Source: LMUY01 sp964242215 (GTDB lineage: Bacteria > Pseudomonadota > Alphaproteobacteria > Acetobacterales > Acetobacteraceae). Taken from it: DNA of 41,609 bases. The notes under the pieces are model-generated. The model saw nothing but the letters and a program-made list of their open reading frames with translations. It did not search any database and was not told the origin of the DNA. The translations under genes were made by a program, and so were the position numbers. The first letter of the stretch is position 1. Every line of letters begins with the position of its first letter. Of this stretch, positions 7,143-15,016 are shown piece after piece. The stretch lies in the NCBI GenBank assembly GCA_964242215.1, contig CAXTCJ010000036.1, forward strand, positions 1-41,609. Reading direction: 5' to 3'.

Positions 7143-8633
7143 ATGCTCATAGCCAGATCTTACAGACCGGAACAAACGCCCAGGCAGGTCACCGATCGCG
7201 CGGTTGCCGCCGAGCGTGGGCGCGTGGCCGAGACGATCTCGTTCCCGGTAATCGCCGGGCTGATCCGCGGCATGGACCTGCTGGTGTTGTGCCTTGCCGG
7301 GCTCCTGTCCACCAGCCTGGTCACCTGGGTGTACGGCACTGATCTGCAGGGCCCGGTAACGATCGCCGCGTTTGCCGGTGCGGTCGCGGCCAACATCGCC
7401 ATGGCGCGGGACCAGGCCTACACACAGACAGCCCTGGTATCGGGCCCACGGCAGATCCGGCTGATGCTCAAGCCGCTGGTCATAGGAACAGCCTGGCTGG
7501 TCGCCTGCCTGTTCGTGTTCTACCAGGGACGGTTACCGTTCCGAATTTGGCCGCTCGCCTGGGCCGGGATCGCCGCCCTGCTGATCGGCGGCAGCCGCAT
7601 CCCGCTCACCCGGCTGATGCGGCACTGGACGGAAGCAGGGCGCTTGGCCCGCAAGATCGCCATCGTCGGCGTCAACGATTTCAGTGGCGAGTTCATCAAC
7701 CGGCTCAAGGGCGAACCCGGCAAATACCAAGTCATCGGCATCTTCGACGACCGGATGTCCCGCGTGCCCAACAACCTTTCCGATGTGGCGGTGCGTGGGA
7801 CAGTGGAGGACCTGGTTGTCCTCTCCAGGGAGGAGCAGATCGACATCATCGTGATCGCCCTGCCGCTGAGCGCGCCCGACCGGATCAGGGCCGTGGTCGA
7901 CCAACTCAGTAGCACCGTGGCCGATATCGTGCTCACCACCGACCTGGCCGGGCTGCAGTTCTCCCGCACCCAGTTCGAGGGCATCGGCCGCAACCCGGTC
8001 GTGTCGATCCGCAAGGCGCCGCTCAGGGATTGGCGGGCGCTGCAGAAGACACTGTTGGATTACGGCCTGGGATCGCTGGCTCTACTGGTGCTGTCGCCGT
8101 TGCTGCTGCTGACCGCCCTGCTGATCAAGCTCGACTCGCCCGGCCCGGTGCTGTTCCTGCAGCCGCGGATGGGGCTGAACAACCGGCTATTCATTTGCTA
8201 CAAGTTCCGCTCCATGCGGCATGGCGCGGCCGACCTGCTGGCAAACCGGCAGACCACGCGCAACGACGCCCGGATCACCCGGGTGGGCCGCGTGATCCGC
8301 AAGCTGTCGGTCGACGAACTGCCGCAGTTGTTCAACGTGCTGAACGGCACGATGTCGCTGGTCGGCCCGCGCCCGCACGCCCCCAACACCAAGGCGGCCA
8401 ACCAACTATTCGCCGACGTGGTGCAGCAATATGCCGTGCGCCACCGGGTCAAGCCCGGGATCACCGGCTGGGCCCAGGTGAACGGCTGGCGCGGCGAGAC
8501 CGCCACCATCGAGCAGATCGAGCAGCGGGTGGCGTGCGACCTGTTCTACATCGAGAACTGGTCGGTCCGCTTCGACCTCAAGATCATGGCGCTGACCCTG
8601 CTGCGCGAAGTCAGCAGCCGCCACGCGTTCTAG
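7143..8633 (+). CDS. Polyprenyl-phosphate sugar-1-phosphate transferase (exopolysaccharide initiation)
   Basis: A 496-residue membrane enzyme of the WcaJ/AceA/GumD type. It loads a sugar 1-phosphate, usually glucose, onto undecaprenyl phosphate to start exopolysaccharide repeat units. The N-terminal half has about four membrane helices (from residue 38) and a nucleotide-binding-like CoA-binding fold (KIAIVGVNDFSGEF). The C-terminal catalytic part has a re-entrant helix (LLVLSPLLLLTALLIKLDSPGP), YKFRSM, SVDELPQLFNVL, MSLVGPRPH and KPGITGWAQVNGWRGE, all hallmarks of the family. It is monocistronic in this window, followed by a strong hairpin. Other exopolysaccharide genes are not adjacent; the O-acetyltransferase pair at 39633-41609 is a possible functional relative. 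Confidence 0.92.
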   Translation: MLIARSYRPEQTPRQVTDRAVAAERGRVAETISFPVIAGLIRGMDLLVLCLAGLLSTSLVTWVYGTDLQGPVTIAAFAGAVAANIAMARDQAYTQTALVSGPRQIRLMLKPLVIGTAWLVACLFVFYQGRLPFRIWPLAWAGIAALLIGGSRIPLTRLMRHWTEAGRLARKIAIVGVNDFSGEFINRLKGEPGKYQVIGIFDDRMSRVPNNLSDVAVRGTVEDLVVLSREEQIDIIVIALPLSAPDRIRAVVDQLSSTVADIVLTTDLAGLQFSRTQFEGIGRNPVVSIRKAPLRDWRALQKTLLDYGLGSLALLVLSPLLLLTALLIKLDSPGPVLFLQPRMGLNNRLFICYKFRSMRHGAADLLANRQTTRNDARITRVGRVIRKLSVDELPQLFNVLNGTMSLVGPRPHAPNTKAANQLFADVVQQYAVRHRVKPGITGWAQVNGWRGETATIEQIEQRVACDLFYIENWSVRFDLKIMALTLLREVSSRHAF

Positions 8634-8643
8634 GCGCCCTTAT

Positions 8644-8668
8644 CCTCCCCCGTCCTTCACGGGGGAGG
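8644..8668. terminator. Perfect GC hairpin after the sugar phosphotransferase gene
   Basis: Ten-base arms CCTCCCCCGT (8644-8653) and ACGGGGGAGG (8659-8668) with a five-base loop lie 11 bases after the stop codon. There is no following T tract, so it may act as a repeat/REP-type hairpin as much as a terminator. G-rich sequence with a smaller CCCCTCC-type repeat continues to about 8725. Confidence 0.55.
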
Positions 8669-8761
8669 TGGCGGCGCAGCCGACGGAGGGGGCGCCCGGG
8701 CCGCCCCTCCCCAGGGGCGCGAGGGCGGATGGCACTCGCAAGCCCCTTACAAACGATACTC

Positions 8762-8791
8762 TTGGCCTGACCACCGCCCGGACCCTATAAC
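8762..8791 (+). promoter_or_regulatory. Candidate promoter for hldD operon, near-leaderless
   Basis: TTGGCC (8762-8767), an 18-base spacer and TATAAC (8786-8791). The -10 box ends six bases before the hldD ATG, so the transcript would begin at or next to the start codon. No ribosome site is visible, which agrees with a leaderless message. Confidence 0.45.
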
Positions 8792-8797
8792 CCGCCC

Positions 8798-9772
8798 ATG
8801 ATCCTGGTCACCGGCGGCGCTGGCTTCATCGGCTCCAATCTCAACGCCGCCTTGGCAGACGCGGGGCACGAGGTCGTTGTCGTCGACTGGCTCGGTACGG
8901 AGGGCAAGTGGCGCAACCTGGCCGCCCATCCGCCGGCGCTGTTGTTGATGCCGGACGCACTCGAGCATTTCCTCGCGACCAACCCTCCGCTCGAGATGGT
9001 GTTCCATCTCGGTGCCATCAGCGCCACCACCGCGACCGACGGCGATCTGGTCTGGATGACCAATGTCGAATTGCCGCTGATGCTGTGGAATTGGTGTGCG
9101 GCCCGCCATATCCGTTTCATCTACGCCTCGTCGGCGTCCACCTATGGCGACGGATCCGCCGGGTTCGAGGACGATATCGATGCCCTGGCCACGCTCCGGC
9201 CGAAAAACTTGTACGGCTGGAGCAAGCACGCCTTCGACCTGCGGGTTGCCAAGATGCTGAAGGCCGGCTCCATGCGGCCGCCGCAATGGGCAGGACTGAA
9301 GTTCTTCAACGTCTACGGGCCGAACGAGTACCACAAAGGCTCGATGATCTCGGTCGTGAAGGTGAAACACGACGACATCCTCGCCGGGCATGCCCCGAAG
9401 CTATTCCGCTCCACCGATCCGAACATGGCGGACGGGCAGCAGATGCGCGACTTCGTCTGGGTCGGCGACGTGGTCGACATCATGCTGTGGCTGCTCGCCT
9501 CCCCCGGCGTGAATGGCCTGTTCAATGTCGGCACCGGCAACGCCCGCTCCTACCAGCACTTGGCGGAGGCCGTCTGCCGCGCCGCGAATGTGCCGGAGCG
9601 GGTCGAGTTCATCGACATGCCGCCCCACCTGCGCGACGGCTACCAGTCCTTCACCCAGGCCACCACCGACCGTTTGCGCGCATTCGGCTATGCCGGCCAG
9701 TTCACCGTCTTGGAGGAGGGTATCCGCCGCTACGTCGCGGACTATCTGGAAACCGCGGACGCCTATCGTTGA
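8798..9772 (+). CDS. hldD: ADP-glyceromanno-heptose 6-epimerase
   Basis: A 324-residue short-chain dehydrogenase/epimerase that converts ADP-D-glycero- to ADP-L-glycero-D-manno-heptose for the lipopolysaccharide inner core. The NAD(P) loop GGAGFIG is at residues 6-12, the catalytic YxxxK is Tyr139-Lys143 (YGWSK), and NVYGPNEYHKGSM and MRDFVWVGDVVD are specific to HldD. The ATG has no ribosome site but has a promoter immediately upstream. The stop overlaps the TTG start of lgt, making this the first gene of an envelope-related operon. Confidence 0.94.
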   Translation: MILVTGGAGFIGSNLNAALADAGHEVVVVDWLGTEGKWRNLAAHPPALLLMPDALEHFLATNPPLEMVFHLGAISATTATDGDLVWMTNVELPLMLWNWCAARHIRFIYASSASTYGDGSAGFEDDIDALATLRPKNLYGWSKHAFDLRVAKMLKAGSMRPPQWAGLKFFNVYGPNEYHKGSMISVVKVKHDDILAGHAPKLFRSTDPNMADGQQMRDFVWVGDVVDIMLWLLASPGVNGLFNVGTGNARSYQHLAEAVCRAANVPERVEFIDMPPHLRDGYQSFTQATTDRLRAFGYAGQFTVLEEGIRRYVADYLETADAYR

Positions 9773-10578
9773 TCCCCGTCCTGCTGTTTCCGCAGTTCAA
9801 CCCGGTGCTGGTGCAGCTCGGGCCGATCGCGATCCGCTGGTATGCGCTGGCCTATATCTCCAGCCTACTGCTGGGCTGGCGGATCATGCGCCGCCTGGTG
9901 GAGCGCAGCCCCGCCGTCGCCACACCCTTGCAAACCGACGATTTCCTGACCTGGGCCACGCTGGGCGTCGTGCTCGGCGGCCGCCTCGGCTACGTGCTGT
10001 TCTACCAGCCCGGCCGGTTCCTCGAGCAGCCCGCCACGATCTTCGCCGTGTGGGAGGGTGGCATGTCGTTCCACGGCGGCGCGCTCGGTGTCGTGGTAGC
10101 GCTGATCATCTACTGCTGGAAGAACAAGATCCCGCTGCTGGGCTTTGCCGACCGCATCGCCGTCGTGACGCCCATCGGCCTCGGACTGGGCCGCGTCGCG
10201 AACTTCATCAACGGCGAGCTATGGGGGCGCCCGGCCCCGGATTGGCTGCCCTGGGCCATGATCTTCCCCCAAGCCGGCCCCGAACCGCGCCACCCCAGCC
10301 AGATCTACCAGGCCCTCATGGAGGGTTTGCTGCTGTTCATCCTGCTGTGGGTCCTATCCCGCCGCGAAGCGATCCGCGCCCGCTTCGGCTTCCTGACCGG
10401 CACGTTCCTGGTTGGGTACGCCATCGCGCGCAGCATCGGCGAGCTGTTCCGCCAGCCGGATGCCTTCCTGGGCTACCTCTACGACGGTGCCACGATGGGC
10501 CAATTGCTCTCGATCCCGATGCTGCTGGTTGGATTGGTGCTGATGATCCGGGCCCATCCCCGCACCGCCTTGGCCTGA
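9769..10578 (+). CDS. lgt: Prolipoprotein diacylglyceryl transferase
   Basis: A 269-residue inner-membrane enzyme that transfers diacylglycerol from phosphatidylglycerol to the lipobox cysteine of prolipoproteins. It has about seven membrane helices and the conserved segments IRWYALAY near the N-terminus, SFHGGALG, GRVANFINGELWGR (the Lgt signature) and HPSQIYQ. No ATG exists near the N-terminus; TTG at 9769, overlapping the hldD stop as TTGA, gives the expected family start (IPVLLFPQFNPV). It is coupled upstream to hldD and downstream to midA. A lipoprotein gene lies in the same operon. Confidence 0.95.
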   Translation: MIPVLLFPQFNPVLVQLGPIAIRWYALAYISSLLLGWRIMRRLVERSPAVATPLQTDDFLTWATLGVVLGGRLGYVLFYQPGRFLEQPATIFAVWEGGMSFHGGALGVVVALIIYCWKNKIPLLGFADRIAVVTPIGLGLGRVANFINGELWGRPAPDWLPWAMIFPQAGPEPRHPSQIYQALMEGLLLFILLWVLSRREAIRARFGFLTGTFLVGYAIARSIGELFRQPDAFLGYLYDGATMGQLLSIPMLLVGLVLMIRAHPRTALA

Positions 10579-11606
10579 TGGAGCGGCTGGATTTGTTCAT
10601 GGCGCGCGCGAACGCCCGATACTACGCCCAGCACGACCCGTTCGCCGACTTCACCACCGCCCCCGAAATCAGCCAGGCGTTCGGTGAAGTGCTGGGCGCC
10701 TGGGCGGCGATCCAGTGGGAGTCGATGGGCCGGCCGGACCCGGTGATCCTCGCCGAAGCCGGCCCCGGCCGTGGCACGCTGATGGCGGATGCTCTGCGTG
10801 CGGTCACCCGAGTGGCCCCGGCTTTCCGGGCGGCGTTGCGGCTGCATCTGGTGGAAACGTCACCCCGCTTGCGTGCCGTCCAGGCAACGGTGCTGCCGGA
10901 CGCGACGTGGCACGACCGCGTCGAGGATCTGCCAGGAGGCCCTATCATCCTGCTCGCCAACGAGTTCCTGGACGCACTCCCCATCCGCCAGTTTGTTCGC
11001 CGTGGGGAAGCCTGGTCCGAACGCTTCGTCGAGGACGGAAAGTGGGCGGAGGTTGCCGCTCCTCTCCCTCTCCCCTTGAGGGAGAGGGTCGGGGTGAGGG
11101 GTAGCCAACCGTTCGGTGCGTCGGGCGCAAGCGGCCCTCGCACGCAGGCGGAAGAGGAAGAAGAAATCTGGGAGTGGCGTGACCCAGCCCTGGCCCACGA
11201 CCTCGGCGACCGCCTTCGCGCAGCCACGGGCGTCGCCCTCTTCCTCGACTACGGCCCGCTCGCCACCGGTCCTGGCGACAGCCTGCAAGCCCTCCGTGCC
11301 GGACAGCCGGCCGACCCGCTGGCCGATCCCGGTGCCGCCGACCTCACCGCCCATGTCGACTTCGAAGCCTTCGCCCGTGCCTCCGGCCTGCCACCATACG
11401 GACCGCTCCCCCAAGGCAAGTTCCTGACCCGCCTCGGCTTGTTCGCACGCATCAATCGCCTCGCCACAACCCTTCCCCCTCGAGAGGCCATGCGCATGAC
11501 CGAAGCGGGCCGCCGCCTGGCCGAACCGGACCGCATGGGCGCGCTGTTCAAAGCCCTCGCCCTCACCTCACCCGGCTTGCCCATCCCCGCCGGCTTCGAA
11601 CAATGA
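10578..11606 (+). CDS. SAM-dependent methyltransferase, MidA/NDUFAF7 family, with repeat-encoded insert
   Basis: A 342-residue homologue of MidA/NDUFAF7, the arginine methyltransferase needed for respiratory complex I assembly in mitochondria. Visible family motifs are DFTTAPEISQAFGE (24-37), LAEAGPGRGTLMAD (58-71), ANEFLDALPIRQFV (127-140) and the C-terminal DYGP segment. The usual longer N-terminal helix is short. Residues 161 to about 198 are encoded by a palindromic repeat element plus a run of glutamates, inserted in frame where family members have a short link after ERFVED-KW. The ATG shares one base with the lgt stop and the stop overlaps pgeF by four bases, so the operon is intact. 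Whether the enlarged protein is active is unknown. Confidence 0.88.
   Translation: MERLDLFMARANARYYAQHDPFADFTTAPEISQAFGEVLGAWAAIQWESMGRPDPVILAEAGPGRGTLMADALRAVTRVAPAFRAALRLHLVETSPRLRAVQATVLPDATWHDRVEDLPGGPIILLANEFLDALPIRQFVRRGEAWSERFVEDGKWAEVAAPLPLPLRERVGVRGSQPFGASGASGPRTQAEEEEEIWEWRDPALAHDLGDRLRAATGVALFLDYGPLATGPGDSLQALRAGQPADPLADPGAADLTAHVDFEAFARASGLPPYGPLPQGKFLTRLGLFARINRLATTLPPREAMRMTEAGRRLAEPDRMGALFKALALTSPGLPIPAGFEQ
11062..11102. repeat. Palindromic REP-like element, copy 2, inside midA
   Basis: The hairpin CCCTCTCCC (11066-11074), loop CTTGA, GGGAGAGGG (11080-11088) is followed by TCGGGGTGAGGGGT. This matches copy 1 at 1572-1616 apart from a few bases. In the midA frame it reads PLPLPLRERVGVRG, an uninterrupted translation; the right-hand extension to about 11165 is also open. 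Confidence 0.88.
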
Positions 11607-12355
11607 CCCCCCACCTGCGGGACGAGGCGCTCGCCGCCCCCCACGGCTTCTTCACGCGGGAGGGCGGTGTCTCCACCGGGCCGTTCGCCAGCCTCAACTG
11701 CAGCCTTTCGAGCGCCGACGACCCCGCCGCGGTCGCCGAAAACCGCCGCCGGGTCGCAGCCGCCATCGGCGGGGGCACGCTCGTCGGCCTGACCCAGGTG
11801 CACGGCCCCGCCGTGGCCATCGTCGACGAACCCTGGCAGCCAGGCGCCGGCCCCCGCGCGGACGCGATGGTGACACGGCGGCCCGGCATCGCCCTAGGCA
11901 TCGTCACCGCCGATTGCGTCCCCGTCCTGTTCGCCGCGCCGGGAATCGTTGGTGCCGCCCATGCCGGCTGGCGCGGCGCCCTCGCCGGCGTGCTCGAGGC
12001 AGTGCTGACCGCAATGGGCGGCACCGGCATCCATGCCGCGGTCGGCCCCTGCATCGGCCCCCGCTCCTACGAGGTCGCTGCCGACCTGCGCGACGCAGTG
12101 CTGGCCCGCGACCAGGGCGATGCGCAGTTCTTCGTGGACGGCCGGCCCGGCCACTGGCTGTTCGACCTGCCTGGCTACTGTGCCGCCCGGCTGCGCGCGG
12201 CCGGTGCCTCGGTCACCATGCTCGACGCCGACACGCTGCCCGATGAACGCCGCTTCTTCAGCCACCGCCGCCGTACGCTTGCCGGGGGCGGCCCGATCGG
12301 CCATCAGATCTCGGTCATCGCATGCAATACCTCCCCTTCAGTATCCTCCTGTTGA
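11603..12355 (+). CDS. pgeF: Peptidoglycan editing factor / purine nucleoside phosphorylase (YfiH, laccase-domain family)
   Basis: A 250-residue protein of the DUF152/YfiH family. Members are zinc enzymes with purine nucleoside phosphorylase and adenosine deaminase activity; in E. coli PgeF prevents misincorporation of serine into peptidoglycan precursors. Metal ligands sit in the canonical motifs TQVHG, TADCVPVLF and HAGWRG, followed by VGPCIGP(R)SYEV. The C-terminus has FFSHRR, typical of the family end, then a short atypical tail. The ATG overlaps the midA stop. The old label 'polyphenol oxidase' is not supported for this family. Confidence 0.92.
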   Translation: MTPHLRDEALAAPHGFFTREGGVSTGPFASLNCSLSSADDPAAVAENRRRVAAAIGGGTLVGLTQVHGPAVAIVDEPWQPGAGPRADAMVTRRPGIALGIVTADCVPVLFAAPGIVGAAHAGWRGALAGVLEAVLTAMGGTGIHAAVGPCIGPRSYEVAADLRDAVLARDQGDAQFFVDGRPGHWLFDLPGYCAARLRAAGASVTMLDADTLPDERRFFSHRRRTLAGGGPIGHQISVIACNTSPSVSSC

Positions 12356-12393
12356 TCGTGCTGTTCGTGCTGTTCGGCTGTGTTCTCAGATGA
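12322..12393 (+). CDS. Possible 23-residue hydrophobic peptide
   Basis: The frame reads MQYLPFSILLLIVLFVLFGCVLR and then stops. It is a single hydrophobic segment with a lipobox-like LFGC near the end. It starts inside the 3' end of pgeF and its stop overlaps the lipoprotein ATG as ATGA, which is the coupling pattern used throughout this operon. There is no strong ribosome site. It may be a real small membrane protein, a translational coupler for the next gene, or chance. Confidence 0.3.
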   Translation: MQYLPFSILLLIVLFVLFGCVLR

Positions 12394-13385
12394 AACGCAC
12401 CGCCGTCTTAGCGGGCCTGCTGGCGCTGGCCGGGTGCGGCGATCTGCCCCAGCCGTTCCTCGGCCGGCCCGGCGCCAACGCGCTGCGCCTAGCCCAGCCG
12501 CCGCCCTCCCGCCTGGCCATCCCGCTACCGACCGCCTCGCTGCTGACCGACGATGCCGCGAAGGCCTGGTCCGGTGCGCTGGCCGACGCATTGGTGGCAC
12601 AGGAACTGCCGGCCAGCGCCGCACCCGTGGAACGCGGCGACTGGAGCCTCGTGCTGTCGGCGGACCTGCAGGACGGGTCCGTTATACCAACCTATACGGT
12701 CATGGATCCGCGCGGCGTGCCGCAAGGCGCCAGCCAAGGCCCGCCTGTCCCAGCCAAGGATTGGGCCGCTGGCCAACCCACCACACTGCAAGCCGCCGCC
12801 TCGGCCGAGGCGCCAAAAGTCGTGGCCCTGCTGAACGGAATCGAGGCTCGGCGGGAGATGAGCGACCCGCACAGCCTGCTCAATCGGCCCCCCGTGCTGT
12901 ATTTCAAGGGCGTGACCGGCGCTCCCGGGGACGGAAACAACTCGCTGACCCGGCAAATGACCACCCGCCTGCCGAACCTCGGCGACGTGGTGCAGGACAC
13001 GGCCAAGGGCGCCGATTTCACCGTCGTCGGCGAGGTGAAGACCGCGCCTGGGGCCGGAAAAACCACGCGGGTGGAGATCCAGTGGATCGTCACCGACAGC
13101 CACGGCCAGGAAACTGGCCGCGTGGTGCAGATCAACGAGGTTCCGATCGGACAGCTCGACCAGTACTGGGGCGATGTGGCCGTCGTGGTCGCGACCGAAG
13201 CCGCGAGCGGCGTACACGAAGTGATCGTGAACTCAACCGACCGCAAAGCCAAGGTGGAGGCGGCCAAGACTGATTTGGGCAAGCCTGATGTAGGCAAGCC
13301 TGATGTAGGCAAGCCTGGGGCCGCCAAAACGGATGGCGGGAAGACCGGGCCAGCCACCGCCACCCCGGCGGCCAAACCTCAGTAG
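12390..13385 (+). CDS. Lipoprotein of unknown function with C-terminal KPDVG repeats
   Basis: A 331-residue protein with a clear lipoprotein signal: MKRTAVLAGLLALAGC, with the lipobox LAGC and Cys16 as the acylated residue. The body (about 40-270) has no motif I can name; it has short beta-type segments (FTVVGEV, TRVEIQWIV) and resembles proteins of unknown function in related genomes. From residue 293 it contains a pentapeptide repeat (KTDLG, KPDVG, KPDVG, KPGAA, KTDGG) in a basic, low-complexity tail, possibly for cell wall contact. It ends the hldD-lgt-midA-pgeF operon; lgt in the same operon would modify it. The start overlaps the small hydrophobic frame. Confidence 0.8.
   Translation: MKRTAVLAGLLALAGCGDLPQPFLGRPGANALRLAQPPPSRLAIPLPTASLLTDDAAKAWSGALADALVAQELPASAAPVERGDWSLVLSADLQDGSVIPTYTVMDPRGVPQGASQGPPVPAKDWAAGQPTTLQAAASAEAPKVVALLNGIEARREMSDPHSLLNRPPVLYFKGVTGAPGDGNNSLTRQMTTRLPNLGDVVQDTAKGADFTVVGEVKTAPGAGKTTRVEIQWIVTDSHGQETGRVVQINEVPIGQLDQYWGDVAVVVATEAASGVHEVIVNSTDRKAKVEAAKTDLGKPDVGKPDVGKPGAAKTDGGKTGPATATPAAKPQ
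13266..13340 (+). repeat. 15-base in-frame tandem repeat, five units
   Basis: Units begin at 13266, 13281, 13296, 13311 and 13326. Units two and three are identical (AAGCCTGATGTAGGC); the others diverge. They encode the KxDxG pentapeptides at the lipoprotein C-terminus. A gain or loss of units keeps the frame. Confidence 0.85.
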
Positions 13386-13414
13386 ATGACAGGTCGGTGA
13401 ACCGTTGCTAGAAC
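13386..13414 (+). promoter_or_regulatory. Candidate promoter of prs
   Basis: ATGACA (13386-13391), a 17-base spacer and TAGAAC (13409-13414) lie directly after the lipoprotein stop and 32 bases before the prs ATG. The fit to sigma-70 consensus is moderate (five of six and four of six). Confidence 0.35.
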
Positions 13415-13445
13415 CCGCCTGCCGCTGCACCGGGATCCTGCCGCC

Positions 13446-14378
13446 ATGAAGATCGTCGCCTGCAACAGCAATCGGCCGCTGGCCGAAGCGGTCGCCGCCA
13501 CCCTCAACCTTCCGTTGACCCGAGCCTCGATCCGACGGTTCGCGGACATGGAGGTGTTCGTCGAGATCCACGAGAACGTCCGCGGCGAGGACGTGTTCGT
13601 GCTGCAATCCACCTCCTACCCCGCCAACGACAACCTGATGGAGCTGCTGATCACCCTGGACGCGCTGCGCCGGTCGAGCGCACGCCGGGTGACCGCGGTC
13701 ATCCCGTATTTCGGCTACTCCCGGCAGGACCGGAAAACCGGCTCGCGCACCCCGATCAGCGCCAAGCTGGTCGCCAACCTGATCACCGAGGCCGGCGCCA
13801 ACCGCGTGCTGACGCTCGATCTGCACGCGGGCCAGATCCAGGGCTTCTTCGACATCCCCGTGGACAACCTCTACGCCGCCCCCCTGTTCGCCGCCGACAT
13901 CCAGCAGCGTTTCGCCGGGCGGGAGATCATGATCGTCTCACCCGACGTCGGTGGTGTGCTGCGGGCGCGCAACATGGCGTCACGGCTGAATTGCGACCTG
14001 GCCATCATCGACAAGCGGCGCGAGCGGGCCGGCGTGTCGGAGGTGATGAACATCATCGGCGAAGTCGACGGGTTCGACTGCATCCTGGTCGACGACATCT
14101 GCGACTCCGGCGGGACGCTGTGCAATGCCGCGGCGGCGCTGAAGGCGGAGGGGGCGCGCTCCGTCAGCGTCTACGTGACGCACGGCGTGCTGTCGGGTGG
14201 TGCGGTGGCACGGATCGCCGCCTCGCCGATCGAGATGATGACGATCACCGACAGCATCGAGCCGACCGAGGCCGTGCAAAGCTCCGCCAACCAGCGGACA
14301 TTCACGATCGCCCCGTTGCTTGCCGAGGCGATGCGCCGCATCAACGACGAGAGCAGCGTCAGTTCGCTGTTCGACTAG
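13446..14378 (+). CDS. prs: Ribose-phosphate pyrophosphokinase
   Basis: A 310-residue PRPP synthase, making phosphoribosyl pyrophosphate from ribose 5-phosphate and ATP for nucleotide, histidine and tryptophan synthesis. Landmarks are FGYSRQDRK with the flexible-loop/ATP residues, LDLHAGQIQGFFDIPVDNL, SPDVGGVLRAR and the PRPP loop DDICDSGGT (216-224). Length is typical of class I enzymes. It probably has its own promoter. The GST gene follows 12 bases downstream and may be co-transcribed. Confidence 0.97.
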   Translation: MKIVACNSNRPLAEAVAATLNLPLTRASIRRFADMEVFVEIHENVRGEDVFVLQSTSYPANDNLMELLITLDALRRSSARRVTAVIPYFGYSRQDRKTGSRTPISAKLVANLITEAGANRVLTLDLHAGQIQGFFDIPVDNLYAAPLFAADIQQRFAGREIMIVSPDVGGVLRARNMASRLNCDLAIIDKRRERAGVSEVMNIIGEVDGFDCILVDDICDSGGTLCNAAAALKAEGARSVSVYVTHGVLSGGAVARIAASPIEMMTITDSIEPTEAVQSSANQRTFTIAPLLAEAMRRINDESSVSSLFD

Positions 14379-14390
14379 GGAGAAAAGACC

Positions 14391-15011
14391 ATGAAGCTGT
14401 ATTTTTCGCCCGGCGCCTGTTCGCTCGGCATCCACGTCGTGCTCGAGGAGATCGGCAAGCCTTACGAGGTGGAGCGGGTCAAGCTTGCGGAAGGCGAGCA
14501 GTTCAAGCCGGAATACACGGCCATCACGCCGAAGAACAAGGTGCCGGCCCTGATGCGCGACGATGGCAGCGTACTGACGGAATACGGTGCGATCGCCACT
14601 TGGCTGGCTCTCAGTAACCCGCAGGCCAATCTGCTGCCGTCCGACCCGGAGGCGCAGACGCGTGCGGTCGAGGCGATGGACTATGCCGTCGCCACCATTC
14701 ACATGCAGGGGTTCGCCCGCATCGCACGCCCCGGCAATTTTTCGCCGGACGAGCAGCAGAAAGAAGCCGTGCAGGCACGGGGCCGCGAGATTTTCGCGAA
14801 GGGCCTGGGCATTCTGGCCGACCGGCTGGGCGACAATCCCTGGGTGGCAGGGGACACGTATTCGATCGGCGACTCGGCCGTGTTCTACGTCTCCACCTGG
14901 GCGCCCCGCGCTGGCGCACAACTGCCGGCCCCGATCGCCGCGCATTTCGCCCGCATGAAGGAAAGGCCGGCCGTCCAGCGCATGATCGCCGCCGAGGGGC
15001 TCTCCATCTGA
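14391..15011 (+). CDS. Glutathione S-transferase, beta-like
   Basis: A 206-residue cytosolic-type GST. The N-terminal thioredoxin fold begins MKLYFSPGACSLG, with Ser/Cys at the position used by bacterial beta-class enzymes, and carries KNKVPAL with the cis-proline and a LTEYGAI glutathione-binding segment. The C-terminal helical domain includes WVAGDTYSIGDSAVFYV, the conserved N-capping box. AGGGAGA lies about 10 bases before the ATG. Substrate unknown; the family handles electrophiles or glutathione adducts. Confidence 0.93.
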   Translation: MKLYFSPGACSLGIHVVLEEIGKPYEVERVKLAEGEQFKPEYTAITPKNKVPALMRDDGSVLTEYGAIATWLALSNPQANLLPSDPEAQTRAVEAMDYAVATIHMQGFARIARPGNFSPDEQQKEAVQARGREIFAKGLGILADRLGDNPWVAGDTYSIGDSAVFYVSTWAPRAGAQLPAPIAAHFARMKERPAVQRMIAAEGLSI

Positions 15012-15016
15012 GCCGT

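Noticed and set aside
8908..9768. Upstream extension of the lgt frame through hldD
   Set aside because: The extension lies wholly inside hldD in another frame; lgt family proteins start near 9769.
13266..13340. Short tandem repeat as a CRISPR-like array
   Set aside because: Units are contiguous with no spacers and lie in frame inside a lipoprotein gene.
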